DNA of 64,000 nt from Pelecanus crispus (GCF_030463565.1 NC_134643.1:120941809-121005808); one strand, 5' to 3'. Positions 11,801-23,054 are shown, counted from the first letter of the stretch. Numbers and translations: made by a program. The notes: generated by a model not told the origin, from the letters alone.

Positions 11801-13849
11801 TCTAGAGCAAGTCCAATGTGTTTCCTCAACAAACAGTTGTTTCTTTGTCAATGTAGGTTTAGGCTTCAAACATTAACATTCTGCTCAAAACCACTACAAT
11901 ACTTTTAGGATTTACTTACCATTTGGTCCATAAGCTGTACGGGTGGTTTGAGCAAGTTCTTTGCATGCCTGGATGTTCCTATAGACAGCTTCTTCGAGTC
12001 CTGAATAATGCTAAAAAGAAAAACATTCTGCTCAAAATTTGCCTTTCTAACAAAAAAGAAAGGGATGAACAAGCCATTTCTCGTCAAAGCAGCAATAATC
12101 TACTCAGTCCATGAAAGTTTCTGATTAACTTAGATTTAGTATTTCACTTAAAGTTTAAACAGAAACTAAACCTTACCCAAAGACAGTGAGAAAAGAACTA
12201 CTGTGCACTCCTTCTCAACTAGGCAGCTCAGCAGGCACAGTAAGTTTCTGAACAGAAAATTTGAACAATGACTCAATTTTCAATACAGTTTGCATCTCTA
12301 AGTCTTCAAAAAAAGTCAATGGCATACCAAAGGGAAATAGAAAATAACCAATACCAGACTGGAGAGGGGCAAGGGTTTTGTAAGCATGTGTTTTTGTACA
12401 TGTTTCTTTACTCACAGGTCTGTATTCCACAAAAATCGTTTAACTCAGTTCTGTGTTCAAACGTGTGCAGTCTGAAAATTCAGGAGCAGAATGATTCATA
12501 AATCACTTGTGTTTGAGAAGCTGATCAGCCTGGCTTCAGTTTGGAAGCCTTAAGAAAAGGATGGATCCCCAGAAATGGCCTTATGAAAGAGCAGGGTAAA
12601 ACATACTGTGTGGCCCATAACAGAAAGGAGAAAAGTAATCTCTAAAAATATTTATTCTCTAAATACAAAACAAACATCTCAGAATGCCAGCTGCCTCCTT
12701 CTTTTGTAAAAGACAGCTCTTGCTATTCTGGCCTTGAATTCTCTATTACAAAACCAGCAACTAAGCCACTTTGTTTCCCTGCTCTCCCCCTGTCTTTGAC
12801 ATATGCCATTCTTTGTCTCCAAGAAAGATTCTGAAAAGAAAAATAGCGGGCTTTACGAGTTGCTAACTTCACTTTCCTTCCTATTAAGCAACCAGAAATT
12901 TTCTTCTTTTGTTTTCCCCTGCAACTTTAAAAAAAGAAAAAAACCAACCCTGCTTGCTTTCTGTCCACTTTTTCAAAGAAAGCTTCTGCTTTATCAGGCA
13001 CAGTCCTTGACTACTACCAAAATCTATACTACGTTAACGTCAAACATCAATGAAAATGGATATATGGAAAGGGAATATATGGGAAGTATCATGTTACTCT
13101 ACAACACTGACAAAGGTACTTTTCTTACAGGCACAGCAGCAGCAAAGAGCCAAGGGCTATACATGACAAGCGGGACACTCCTGAACAGCTAGATCTATCG
13201 GGCCCGGTGTAATTTTGCCGCCGCCCCCTCCAAAACCTCTCCCAGCAGAGCACCACCACCACCACCACCACCACCACCACCACCACCACCACCACCACCC
13301 CCCGACACCGTGCTCCCAGCCAAGGCACGGCGCCGGGGCACAGCTCGGCAGAGCTCATCGGCGCCCGGAACCCACCGAGAGTCCCCGAGCAGCAGAGGCA
13401 GCGCCTCCGGGACGGGAGGGAGAGGGAGGGGGGGAGGGGGACAGGGGGACAGACGGATGGACGGACGCGGGGATGCCGGCCCCGACAGAGCTTTCTCGAA
13501 GGCCGCGTGCGCCAGGCGCCGCCCTCCACCGCCGCCGCCTCCCCGCGCCCTCAGCGGCGGCTCGGTGCAGACCCGCCCCCGCCCCGCACGGGCCGCCGAG
13601 GGCAGCAAAGCCGGCGGGCGGCGAGCGCGAAGCCCCCCCCCTCCCCCGCCAGGCCCCCGCCCCGCCCCGCCGGACGCGTGGAGCCTGCGGGCCCCGCCGG
13701 CCTTCCAGAACCTTCCCCGCGCCGCCACGCCGAGACTTCTTCCCCCGCCTCCTCCCGAGGGAAGGGCGCCTGCCCGGCGCCGCTCTCACCTTCGCCCCCT
13801 CCTTGAGCATCTGGGCGAAGCCCGGGGCCTTGGGGACGTGCAGCGCCAT
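2799..13849 (-). CDS. CCT8: CCT8, T-complex protein 1 subunit theta (whole gene, 15 coding exons)
   Basis: CCT8 is one of eight paralogous subunits of TRiC/CCT, the ATP-driven double-ring chaperonin that folds actin, tubulin and other cytosolic proteins. Fifteen exons with consensus splice sites join without frame breaks into 548 codons, the usual CCT8 length. ATG is at 13847-13849 with a good Kozak context (G at -3, G at +4); TGA is at 2799-2801. Hallmarks visible are TAYGPNGMNKM (about residues 45-55), TNDAATIL (66-73), the nucleotide-binding GDGTN (98-102, with the catalytic-type Asp99) and VPGGGATE (409-416). Two oddities are TVSATALPRL around residue 329, where a glycine is usual, and KSW for the usual KYW near 504-506. 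All introns are GT-AG except intron 4, which is GC-AG. Two further exon-like blocks, a duplicated last exon and a 60-nt cassette, are listed separately. Confidence 0.97.
3552..3644 (-). CDS. CCT8: CCT8 alternative terminal exon (duplicated last exon)
   Basis: 93 nt beginning right after an acceptor (TTTCTGTAG) in phase 0 and ending in TAG at 3552-3554. It encodes 30 residues that start IIMAKTAGGPKAPK and then diverge (WDKDDWKDEPEK end). The first twelve codons are clearly homologous to the normal last exon at 2799-2876, so this is a tandem exon duplication lying upstream in the transcript. Used with exon 14 it gives a 553-residue CCT8 with a longer charged tail. I found no AATAAA or ATTAAA between it and the standard last exon. 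Its transcript would therefore have to read on to 2658, or splice out after the stop, for example at the GAG|GTATCT about 30 nt downstream. Confidence 0.6.
   Translation of the reverse strand: MIMAKTAGGPKAPKQQGHWDKDDWKDEPEK
4092..4211 (-). CDS. CCT8: CCT8 exon 14, residues 484-523
   Basis: 120 nt, phase 0, with acceptor CAATAG and donor CAG|GTAAGC. It encodes AEAAAVKDMLEAGVLDTY and ends AAVTVLRVDQ. It can join in frame to either of two downstream last exons, both starting with IIMAK. Confidence 0.97.
4642..4806 (-). CDS. CCT8: CCT8 exon 13, residues 429-483
   Basis: 165 nt, phase 0, with acceptor ACTTTAG and donor GAG|GTAAAT. It encodes TCPGLDQYAIKKFAEAFE and AENSGVKANEVISKLY. Confidence 0.97.
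5032..5103 (-). CDS. CCT8: CCT8 exon 12, residues 405-428
   Basis: 72 nt, phase 0, with acceptor TTCACAG and donor GAG|GTACAG. It encodes DKRLVPGGGATEIELAK and ends SYGE. GGGATE is the conserved nucleotide-binding glycine loop of the second equatorial half. Confidence 0.97.
6368..6483 (-). CDS. CCT8: CCT8 exon 11, residues 366-404
   Basis: 116 nt, with acceptor GAACAG and donor AGG|GTAAGT. It encodes EKEDGAISTILIRGST and DIERAVDDGVNTFK. The RGST..ERAVDD stretch is a classic group II chaperonin motif in the intermediate domain. Confidence 0.97.
6590..6677 (-). CDS. CCT8: CCT8 exon 10, residues 337-365 plus one base
   Basis: 88 nt, with acceptor TTTCCAG and donor G|GTACGT. It encodes TPPTLEEMGHCDSVYL and GDTQVVVFKH, the end of the apical domain. 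Confidence 0.96.
6758..6824 (-). CDS. CCT8: CCT8 exon 9, residues 314-336
   Basis: 67 nt, with acceptor TTAAAG and donor CTG|GTATGG. It encodes RLNSKWDLRRLCKTVSATAL. The Ser in TVSAT (codon AGT) stands where other CCT8 proteins I recall have Gly (GGT). It could be a one-base species difference or a sequencing error. Confidence 0.94.
7789..7967 (-). CDS. CCT8: CCT8 exon 8, residues 255-313 plus two bases
   Basis: 179 nt, with acceptor ACTAG and donor GTAAGT. It encodes GTVLIKNAEELMNFSKG and IADSGANVVVTGGKVAD. It ends in phase 2, and Arg314 is completed in the next exon. Confidence 0.97.
8411..8548 (-). CDS. CCT8: CCT8 exon 7, residues 209-254
   Basis: 138 nt, phase 0, with acceptor TTTCAG and donor AAG|GTATGT. 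It encodes GAGISASSVLHGMVFKKE and ends PFDGMITETK, the apical (substrate-binding) domain start. Confidence 0.97.
9106..9165 (-). other. CCT8: Candidate in-frame cassette exon of CCT8 (60 nt, 20 codons)
   Basis: This block lies between exons 6 and 7 of the standard 548-codon model. It has an AG acceptor (TTTTTAG|G), a strong donor (ATG|GTAAGTTTTGG), a length divisible by three, phase 0 on both sides and no stop. Inclusion would add 20 residues (starting VLEKALSKF) between KIV and GAGIS, at the intermediate/apical hinge. The intron before it would be only 67 nt with a modest pyrimidine tract. The residues match nothing I know in CCT8. It may be a rare avian exon or a chance pseudo-exon. Confidence 0.4.
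9233..9294 (-). CDS. CCT8: CCT8 exon 6, residues 188-208
   Basis: 62 nt. The acceptor AAACAG follows a C run (CCCCCCC on the mRNA strand) and the donor is GTG|GTAAGT. It encodes VSILPDSGHFNVDNIRVCKIV. The exon ends on a codon boundary, so the 60-nt block downstream can be inserted without a frameshift. Confidence 0.95.
10041..10221 (-). CDS. CCT8: CCT8 exon 5, residues 128-187 plus one base
   Basis: 181 nt, with acceptor GCACAG and donor GTAAGT. It begins VIEGYEKACKKALEILP and ends SKLIAQAC, the equatorial-to-intermediate domain segment. Confidence 0.96.
10501..10650 (-). CDS. CCT8: CCT8 exon 4, residues 78-127, with non-canonical GC donor
   Basis: 150 nt, phase 0. It encodes VQHPAAKMLVMASHMQ and EVGDGTNFVLVFAG, which includes the GDGTN catalytic loop. 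The donor reads GAG|GCAAGT, with GC at 10500-10499 instead of GT. The rest of the donor consensus is perfect, as is typical of genuine GC-AG introns. No in-frame GT alternative preserves the junction GLSVSE|VIEGYE. Confidence 0.95.
10848..10864 (+). repeat. G17 homopolymer in CCT8 intron 3
   Basis: An uninterrupted run of 17 G (C17 on the CCT8 mRNA strand). It is mutation-prone and a likely sequencing or assembly weak point. Confidence 0.9.
11255..11334 (-). CDS. CCT8: CCT8 exon 3, residues 51-77
   Basis: 80 nt, with acceptor CTGTTAG and donor GAG|GTAAGT. It encodes GMNKMVINHLEKLF and the TNDAATILRELE motif that contacts nucleotide in group II chaperonins. Confidence 0.96.
11920..12010 (-). 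CDS. CCT8: CCT8 exon 2, residues 21-50 plus one base
   Basis: The acceptor is TTTTTAG and the donor GTAAGT-like. It encodes HYSGLEEAVYRNIQACK and TTRTAYGPN, the equatorial ATP-site start. Length is 91 nt, ending in phase 1. Confidence 0.96.
13251..13299 (+). repeat. (CAC)n microsatellite
   Basis: About 16 uninterrupted CAC units in CCT8 intron 1 at the edge of the CpG island. On the CCT8 RNA strand it reads (GTG)n. The poly-His and poly-Gly open frames it creates are not genes. Confidence 0.95.
13790..13849 (-). CDS. CCT8: CCT8 exon 1 (coding part), residues 1-20
   Basis: This encodes MALHVPKAPGFAQMLKEGAK, the signature N-terminus of CCT8. The donor reads AAG|GTGAG at 13789-13785. The exon ends at a codon boundary and lies inside the CpG island. 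Confidence 0.97.
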
Positions 13850-13926
13850 CTCCGCTCCGCTCCGTTCCTGCCAGGCACCGCGGCGCGCCGGGGACGACGG
13901 GAGGGAGAGAGGGAGGGCGCAGGCGC

Positions 13927-14034
13927 GATGGCGGCAGGCGGGCTGCCCGCAGGCCGGACGAGTTGCTCCCAGGGAAGGTCGATGGCGGCAGGCGGGCTGC
14001 CCGCAGGCCGGAGGAGTTGCTCCCAGGGAAGGTC
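13927..14034 (+). repeat. 54-bp tandem duplication in the CCT8 promoter
   Basis: Two adjacent 54-bp units (13927-13980 and 13981-14034) differ at one position by eye. A third partial unit start (GATGGCGGGG) follows at 14035-14044. Each unit opens with GATGGCGGC, a YY1-type core. The array lies about 80-190 bp upstream of the CCT8 ATG. Confidence 0.92.
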
Positions 14035-15729
14035 GATGGCGGGGCGGGGCGCCGGCGCCCGTCGGGCGGCCTCAGGTGCTGTGGGGCCGGGCCCTGTTCC
14101 CTGCTTCGCCCCGCGACTGGCGATGGGTGGCGCTCAGGCCCCGGCTTCCAGCTCCGGCCGACCCCTTGCTCCTCGGGCGGGAGGGATTCCCGAAAGCCGG
14201 GTCGCCTGAGGCGCCGGCTCGCCTGAGGGTCTCGTCGCTTCTCGCGGTCTCCCGGCTGCGGCCGCCATAAGCCCGCCCAGGCGGCAGCCGGATAAAGGCC
14301 TCTGAGGTGCTGAAAGGGAACCAAGGCTGATAGGGGCGGGTGGCGTTTGGAGAGTGCTGGCTTGAGGGATGGCTGGCTTGTCCTGTGGTCGTGCGTCCTG
14401 CTTTAGCTAAATGAAACCAACCGAAGTAAGATGATGGCATCGCTTGATTCATTGTACTATGTGCAACTCACTGCCTCTTTTTGTCAGGGGTGCCAAGTGG
14501 TGGTGGTCTTTCATAGAAAACGTCGTCCATGTAGTAAAGCGATGCACAGTATTGTGGCGGCGGCTGATGTTGGCTCCTTCAGAGCCTTTCTTTCACAGCT
14601 GAGCTCAGCATACTGTCTCCCAGGCATTTCTCTGAGTATGTTTAGTGATACGCATCCCAGAAACCACTAGTTAAGAGCCTTCATTGCCACCAATAGCAAA
14701 AACTGGTCATAAAACCTTGCAGACTCCAGTTCAGTATTTAGTGCATACCTGACCTGGTCAAATGGAATCGAAATGTGCTGATAGGAAGACTACAGTCAAA
14801 TCCTTATTGTCCAGGGTAATCCCAAGTAATATGCATGCTACAGGACATGCCGAAGAGTATTTTGGAGACTCACCTTGACATCTCTAAAAGTAGCAGAGGT
14901 CACAGGAGCCAGGAGACAGTGGAGCTGCTTCTATATGGAGCTGCTTTAGGTTTGGTAAGTTTTATTAACTTTGCTTCTGTGCCACACAAAATCAAACATA
15001 CTGTTTCAAGATGAGAACTTCAAGGCCATAGAAACAACACTGGTGCGTTTAGCCCACACAGTATCTGAGCCTGTAACCCAACAGAGACTGAGTTGCTCCA
15101 CCTCTGCAGCACAGATAGGCCTCCTGCAAGGTTAATTAAATCATTTTATATGTGTTGCTTAAGCAACCTCAAGAGGACACACTTGGGTTAGTTTTACCAT
15201 CCTATAATTCTTAAAATTCCATAAGTTTTACCTCTAACACATCATGGCAGTGTAAAAAGGAGTGGTGATAGAAAGCAAAACTACAGAAAGCACCCCATGA
15301 ATGACCTTCAAAAAATATGTATGTGGTTTTGCTAGAAGTACTTAGAGGCAGATGCCACATGAAGCAGAAGAGGGAACCTATTTAGCCCTGACTACTGTGA
15401 CCAAGGCGTGTGGGCACTTCCAAAGGGAAGTGCTGGTGTTTGGCATAGGGCCACAAGCCCATTTACCCCTCTCTTCTCTCTTCCAATGTATCTGCACTAC
15501 AGTGCAGCTAGGAAAGAAGGAAGAGTCCGTCCTGTTCTACAGCCAAGATACCGGTAACTGTATTTTATAAAGCAGCTTCTGCCATCTATTGTTAGCCCCG
15601 GAGGTCAGAGGAGGTACTTTCCCCTAAGTCAATGCAGAAGACTTTTCATAGTCATGAGCATGAAGTCACAGGCATTAGGCCAATAGATGAATGCATTCTA
15701 GTCAGAGACATTAATTTTAGTACAGAGAG

Positions 15730-15835
15730 GAAAGATGGTTCAAGTGGTTAAACTGCTGATCAGTAACTGCAGGATGCATTTCAGCTCTCTGTGACTAATA
15801 CCCTGCATGACCTCAAGGAAGTCTCTAGTGATTCA
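15730..15835 (+). repeat. MIR-like SINE fragment (decayed)
   Basis: Reads GATGGTTCAAGTGGTTAAA, then GCATTTCAGCTCTCTGTGAC and GCATGACCTCAAGGAAGTCTC. This follows the order of the tRNA-like head and core of MIR-type amniote SINEs, with heavy divergence. Confidence 0.35.
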
Positions 15836-18800
15836 TCAACACTTAAAAGTTTTATCACTTTTTTACTGTATATTTTACATTCTCAGTGCCATCATCTGGA
15901 TGTAGCTACCTCATTGTTGCAGGACTTAACATGAGTACATTTTTTTCCAGATAGGAAGTAGAATGGTTAAATGACGAAATGGCTCCCTGGAAATTTTGCA
16001 GTCTTCAGCCAGAAAATCCATGGCTCTTTTCCTGTAGGATCCTATCACTTGCCTAGGTGGATTGCTAACCTGGGTTTAAATTATGATGCCTCAAAGAGGA
16101 CTGATTTGTGTTAAAAAGTGTTTCTGAGCTCATTGGTATACATTGGTATTATTATCCTTCCTTGATTTTCACTAAGAGAAGTGCCAGAGGAATCAATGCA
16201 ATAGCATGTAGGATGCTAAAGAAATGGGATTTTAAACTATTAGAAATACTTCTCAAGTTTGCATTCATTATAACTTTTCCATAACAAGAAAGGCTGAGTA
16301 TTTATCTTTTCATAACTTCTGAACTCTGTCCTCTGATTTTTCAGGGATGGCCTCCCCAAAGCACTCACTTCATCAGAACCTTGGTAAATGTTAGCTCAGA
16401 AATTAAATCAAGGGTCATTATTGGTGGCAATGTGGTGTGTTAACCTTGCAAGTATTCATCCTATGAAGAAGGTGACATTCCCGTTCTGAGTCTTCAATAA
16501 TTAAAATGCTGTTATTTAATTAGTCTCTCAAGTGATTACATACAGGCAATGTAGCTTGCATAATGTTGGAACTACAGCAAAACACAAAGTCAGCTCATGC
16601 AGGCCAACAGTAACCACTGCAGCATGGCATGGCGCTTCTTGTTAGGTCAACTCTGCTTGAGTAAAATAAGCAGCTTGGGGTGAAAGACTCAGCTCTTCTT
16701 GTTCAGCACTTCAGCTGTCCAGTTCACTCCTGTTTAGGCTTCTTCCTATGTGTTGCTTTTGCTTGGAGAAGTAAATTCACCCATGTTTGCTTCTACTCAT
16801 AATATTGCAGAGTCATAAAGTCAGTGTTGCTCAATGATTCCACATTCCAGGTCCAGTATTTTAAGCAAGGACAGTGGCCACAAAGGCAGTCCCATCTCTG
16901 GCTGCTTGTTTCACCTCTGCATTCTCCATCCCCTTCTCTTAAATCCTCTCTTGCCAAACATTTGTGCACCCGTGCAATGAACCAGATTAGGGATCTGCAT
17001 TAAGGCTAACCCAAAAGAAGCTTGGCCAGCTTTCCGCTTTCCTGCTCATGACATGGCTCTGCAAAGCCTTGGGCTGGCACAAGGAGAGATGAAGGGAGAG
17101 AGGGCAGCAGTCTCTCTGTGGCAGTGCTGCCTTATGCTATCTTCAAATATTTCTGGAACTGCCCTGTTGGTACAATGCCTTTATTGAAGCTTATGCTAGC
17201 TACATTTTTTAAAGCCAGAAGTACCACAAAAGCTAAAATATATATCTGTGTTTGTGATTATGAATATACACAATATACATATATATATATATAAATCTGT
17301 ATTAAACTATCACTAAAACATCTCTTTCTGTTATAATCAGGAGTTATTTGGGACTCTCTGTCTAATCACGACTTTGACTTGGCCTTGATCTTTTTTTAGC
17401 TACTCATCTACACCATTTATGTTCCGCACAGACATTGCTGTGCTAAAAGACCATCCAAAGGTCAGAGGGTTGGCTATTGGCAGTTGGCTGCCCTTTCACC
17501 AGCCAAAATCTATTACTGTACACGTGGAAATCCCCAGCTTATCTGTAGGCACATGTTTATCAAATTCTAGGATGGTAAAATTTTAACAAGATCTTGGGAA
17601 GTTCATAAAAAGGACAGAATGTTAATTTCTATTTGCTTATTCAGCAGTGGGAACCTGAGCGATTGGAAAACAAGGGGTAGAAGAAGAGTATCTGCTGAAG
17701 TTGTGAGTATAACATCTGACTGTGTTTGTCCAACGACACTGACATCTGGCCAATGAAAAAATGTGAGTGGCATGTTGAGGGAAGCCTGAGGACCATACCT
17801 AGTTTGCATAGAATCATGCTTATACATGAAACAGAGAATTGTGAACCACATAGGGCTGAACATTCAGAGCGAACATAATTCTCTTAGTAACAGCAGCAGC
17901 AGTTACATCAGCTTTTCCCAGATTGTGCTTATCTCACTTGTGACATAATGAGAAAGAGCACTCTAATCAACTAGAGTACTTGTAATCAACTAAGTACTTC
18001 TTAGGTCATTGGTCCACAGCTCCTGGGTTAAACACTACCCTCATCCTGGGCTTATCTCGCTTGCTGGTGCAGAGGATTGCAAGCTAGACAGGAAAGCAAG
18101 ATTTCCTTACCATTGGTGTATGCCTACCTCAGTATATGTGCTTTCTGTTATAGCTAATCCAGTTAGCTCGAGTCACTGGAAAGCACTTCTGGGGGTTTTA
18201 GAGGGATATTGCCTTTGCATGAGATCAGTAGATTAAATTGTTTGAAAATGTTGACATATTAAAATAGTGGTGACAGTCCCCAGCTGAGTTAAGGATCCAG
18301 TATGTTTGATTCTACCTGCACAACTGGCAAGAATTCAGAGGTTCCTCCAAACAAACAAGATTGGAAAGGATAATAGTCTCAGAAAGGAATCTATGCAGTT
18401 TGTATTGATTTTGTATTGCAGGTACAATCAAGGTATAAAATCATACTGTGACACTGGTACAGTACACATGAAAATGCAATTCAAGAGCATCATAAGAGAA
18501 AGCAAAATTATTGAGGTCTTTCTGGTTTTGATGTCATGAGAAAGAAAGCATAATTGGGCAAAAATGGCATGTCTTCTAGATGGTGAGTTCTGTTGTGCAT
18601 GAGGAGGTCAAATCTGGTATCAGATAAGGGCGAGAGAAACATCTCTCTTCATTTTTCAAAGTGGTCATATGGGAACTTTTTTCCAGTGGAGCGCACAGGA
18701 GCCTGCAAGTACCTGGAAATACAAGCCAACTGCTATTGAAAGTTCAGTTCTTCTTGTTGGGGTGGGAAGAATTTATCCGTACCTATGGGATGTGGAAACT

Positions 18801-21800
18801 TGGAGGACATCAAACTGAGGAGTGAGGGAAATAGTAATTTTAGGCTGTAATTAGAAAAGATAGGAAATACTGGAAGAGGGTGGCAGGCTCTGGATTGAAT
18901 AGCTAAAGACTTCTGCAGAAATAGCACACCCAAATGAAGTCGTGAAGAATAAAATAAATAACTGCCTGCAGACCCCTGGAAACAAGCTACTATCACACCT
19001 AATTTGTATTTCTTTCAGCTCTGCAGACACTAAGCAGAAAAAAAATGTAGCTAAAAGGTAGGATTCTGAGATCAAGACCACAACTTATGTTGGCTGGTGC
19101 CTGGGCCACTGAGATCTGTGGTCTTCTTTCTTCACTGTGTCATGCCTTGACTTGGATGCTCAATCTGGAATTTTCTAAGGATGGTCTAAAACAGTACTAG
19201 ATCTTCAGGATAAAGACAGAGGTTTTTACAATTTTTAATACTTTGTTTCTCTACTCAAATAATTTTAAAGACCTTGCCCAAGTAACTGAAAATTTTGTTT
19301 CTCATATTGTCCCCATTCTTATTTGGGGATTAACTTTAGGGTTCTTAATCATGTGTCATCTGAATATACCTGTTGAGAAATCCATTAATTCTCCAGAATG
19401 CAGGTCAGTGGGAGACTCCTGGCCCACCTGTCTCTGAGTTGGGCCCAGGGTCTGCAGAGCACTCTTCTTGCAGCCAGCACAGAGCGTGACCCACCAGCAT
19501 GACCTGGGGAACTTCTGTGTGTCCCATTATTTCCTTGCTACTCTGTCAGCTCTGTATATCTGCCAGCAGCTAGGAAATTGGCCTGAATCTGTGCTTGGTT
19601 GTGAATCAAAAGAATTCTAAAGACACTTTTGCAGCCCTCATTTCTGCACTGCATAACCTTCCTAGCTGTAACTGAATCATAGCTCACACAGTAATGCATA
19701 GTCTTTCCTACATGATTCTTGAAGTGTTTAAAGAAAAATCAATGAATAAACACTGTGCACTTCTGCAAAGCAGGAGCTACTATAGCACGTTGTGCAAATA
19801 AGGGAATCATGCCATAGTGTAGTAAGGGCCAAAGGCCACGGAATGGATTCATGCCAAAAGTTGGGACTATCACACGGGACTTGTTCCCAGTATTGCATGC
19901 GAAATCCCAAAAGTGTGATCTCGTCTCTGAAGAGTAGACACATTGCCTACTGCCTAAAAAACCTGTTAAGTTGAAGACTATGCCGTTGCTATTTAAGTTC
20001 CATGGTAGAGAAAAATAAGTAACAGATATATATGAATAAAATGATTATGGACAGTTGCCAAAGTATCATTTAAGCAGTGCAACACAGTTTACATATAAAG
20101 AATAAGCAGAGAACATTTTCTAATAAACACTTTCAAAATAGGTAATTGTGAATGTACCGGTGTTGTAAGGTGTACAACAAAAGAAAAGTTAATGTACTGG
20201 AGGTTTATTTAATAAGAAAATCACCCTAATGTACATCTAATCAGCAGGAACTAATGTTTGTACTGTGCTATGACGATACGTAAAGCTACCGAAATGCCAT
20301 ATTACTTCACTCAGATTTGCGTATATTTGCTAAGTATTTGATCTCTGGATGCTTTGCGTACTACACAATGAATGGGTGAAATAAGAACAAGAGAACTAGG
20401 CTGAGGGAAGCAAAAGGATGTTACCAGACTTGGAAGTTCCAAGGTGAAGGTGGCAACACCACATCCCTGACTCAGCAGTGTCAGTAGTTTTCCTTGTTGG
20501 CTATGAGCGAGATTTAATTCCAAACCCTGTATTGGGGTTAAAAGCCTTGAAACAGTAATTGAGCGGTAAAAAAATCTCTGCCTTTTTTGCTTTTGAAGGA
20601 TAATTGTTCCAACTATTTTTCATCATCAGTATTGCTTATCTTACCAACTCTCCAGGCTAGGTGTTCATTGCTTAGCAAAGTAGATTTCATCTGTGACGCA
20701 TTTAAGCTTCTTCATTTCTATTTTTGGTTTTTTTAACATAGTACAGTGAAGTGAATGTCTAAATGTTTGTTATGCGTCTTTATGGTCCAGGTTCTGAGTT
20801 CTATTGACTAAAATATGGGCATCAGTAAGCCATGTATGAGATTGTGACAGATTCTCTGCTAATCATTCTCTTGCATGAAAATGGTCCAAAACATATACTA
20901 CAGCATCACATCAGTTATTTTGATCCACTAACAGATGTCCTTGTTGTCAGCCAGCTGGCAAAGTGACAGCAGAAGACATTAAACTGGTGCTTGAAGTGGG
21001 ACAATATGTGGCAGTAAGCCATACCACCACTCTTACTTTGAACATCAGCATGTCGTGGGTTTAGGAGGGAGTCATCTATGTTCCCAACACCTGCAAAAAC
21101 TCTGAGAGTGCAGTTGTCTTGTTTGATCACTTACAAAGGCTTTGGATAGGTTGGCCCAGAAGCCACCACCTTCACAGAAAGGAGTGGTGGAAGGCAGAGT
21201 GTACAGGACTCCAAACCATACTGCTATGTGTTTGCTTCATTTGAACTTAATTTGCTTTATTAATAAAAGAAGACATTTGACTTGCTTTGTTCATGAACTC
21301 AGAAAAATACAGTGGAATAGGGTTCAGAAAGATATCTTTGGGAAAGATGGGAAACCCAAAGCAGTCATTCAGCAGTGTGCGATTCCATTTACGATGCTTT
21401 TGAAAACACGAGTGTAACTCCTTTTGCTCTTATCAGCAGTTTGATGCCTGCTTTTCAAGCCCTTAGAGTCCCTGAAATTTGAGCTCACACCTAGCAGGGT
21501 ACTTCATTGCGTCTCCATGCCTCCAATCCCCTATAATACAGTCTAACCAGCAATTTGTCTTCAATCTTGAATTTCTGTTACCACTGGCATGTACAGTAGA
21601 ACTACAAAAGAAAATGCTCTATTCTGATGAGACTTATAAAGGATTGTGAATTTGAGAGCTAATAATTGATTTTACATACTAGAATCACAGTCCAAGCTGA
21701 AACAGTGAAATACAGAGTGTATGCTTTTAAGGGTGCCATGTACAGTATTTTTACTGTAAAAAACCAAATAAAAATAAATCCTTGTGATTTTACCCACCGA

Positions 21801-23054
21801 TGATGTAGGTTAAGTTACTAGTAATGGTGTGTCTTATTCAGTTAATCTATGATCAGACTCAGTAGTTAAGATAAATTGCCCCAGGACCATCAGCAGGGTG
21901 AAAATAAGGGAACTCTTAGAATAAGTGGGACTACAGGGTTTTGACTGTTGTATGATACATGTTTCCAAAAGGTTCCAAATGCCCCAATAGCCCTCCTGCA
22001 GACTTCTCAGCAGCTCAAAAGAAAAGGTTGGTTTCAGTTGTGCATCTATCTCTAGTTGCCTGTGTTAAAAGATCGCAGATATGTACTTTCGATGTTTCTT
22101 GGAGAAAAGAATGAATCCTCTGCATAACATCTTACAGTCTCATAGGAACATAGTGCTTTAACTTTTTGTGTCTATTTCTTGGGTTTAGGAGGCTTAAGTG
22201 AGTTTACGGTAAAACCTGTGAGTGGTAGTGTGAAGATGAATAGCAAAAACCTTGTAAAATTTGGATATTCAGAACTTAAAAATAAAGGGCGGGGTTCATC
22301 AGCAAGTGAAATTTTCACTATTTTATAATCATTATGGCAAATTATGGCTTGTAAAAAAAGTTTTAAGAGAACAAATATTTGAAACAGTTTTTCTTACTTT
22401 TTTGCATTTTTAAAATTCAAAAGCAGTCCATCATATCTACATGCCATGTTTTTTGCAACTTTTGAAAGCAATGCTTTAAAATTGAAATCTCATCAACTGC
22501 TAAGCTGTGGTAATACAAACTATCCAGTTCTAGTAAACAGTACTCTGTTACTGGATTTGACATTTCAGGAATTGTGGGTTTTATTAATAGCAAGTTTTGT
22601 TCATTTTAAACCACTGTCACTTTATAAATGGCTGTAAAACTGTAGGAACTAAGTGAATGGAACAGGAGTAATTTTCGTGTTAGGTATGTCAATAGTAATT
22701 TCCTAATTTTGCACTGTGTTTGAAGACTTGTAATACTCAAGTGGCAGACAAGTTGATGATCTGAACTGTAACTTGGAATGTACAATTTTCCCCCCAAAAT
22801 GTATGTGCTACCCCACATATCTTACAGCTTTTCTTATGATGCCATTGATGGCTACTTGAGACTGCAGTCTTGTGTTTCATAATGTTTCATCTGAAATGGA
22901 CAGTTACCAGACACTGAGATCTAACTACTCATCTAAAGGAAAGGCATTCAAAGTATGATGAAGCTTCACATATAGATAGAGATGTCGTATTTTGCAAGAT
23001 GAGAATCTTAAACATTTTTATCAGGAGCCTGTAATTCAGATAATTTAAAGATCA

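Larger units (their letters stand above)
13200..14280. promoter_or_regulatory. CCT8: CpG island and CCT8 promoter
   Basis: A dense GC- and CpG-rich stretch surrounds CCT8 exon 1. It includes an NRF1-like GCGCAGGCGC at 13917-13926 and three GATGGCGG (YY1-type) motifs upstream of the CCT8 ATG. No TATA box is evident, as expected for a housekeeping promoter. Long open frames on both strands here are composition artefacts. Whether a MAP3K7CL transcript also starts here is not visible. Confidence 0.8.

Noticed and set aside
13215-14270. Very long open frames on both strands (up to 351 codons), including a poly-His run
   Set aside because: They lie in the CpG island, overlap in several frames on both strands, are Pro/Arg/Ala-rich without domains, and arise from GC bias and the (CAC)n repeat. 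The only real coding part here is CCT8 exon 1.
20915-21417. Adjacent short frames that could be a pseudogene
   Set aside because: Composition only weakly protein-like, no recognisable motif, and no consistent frame or splice signals.
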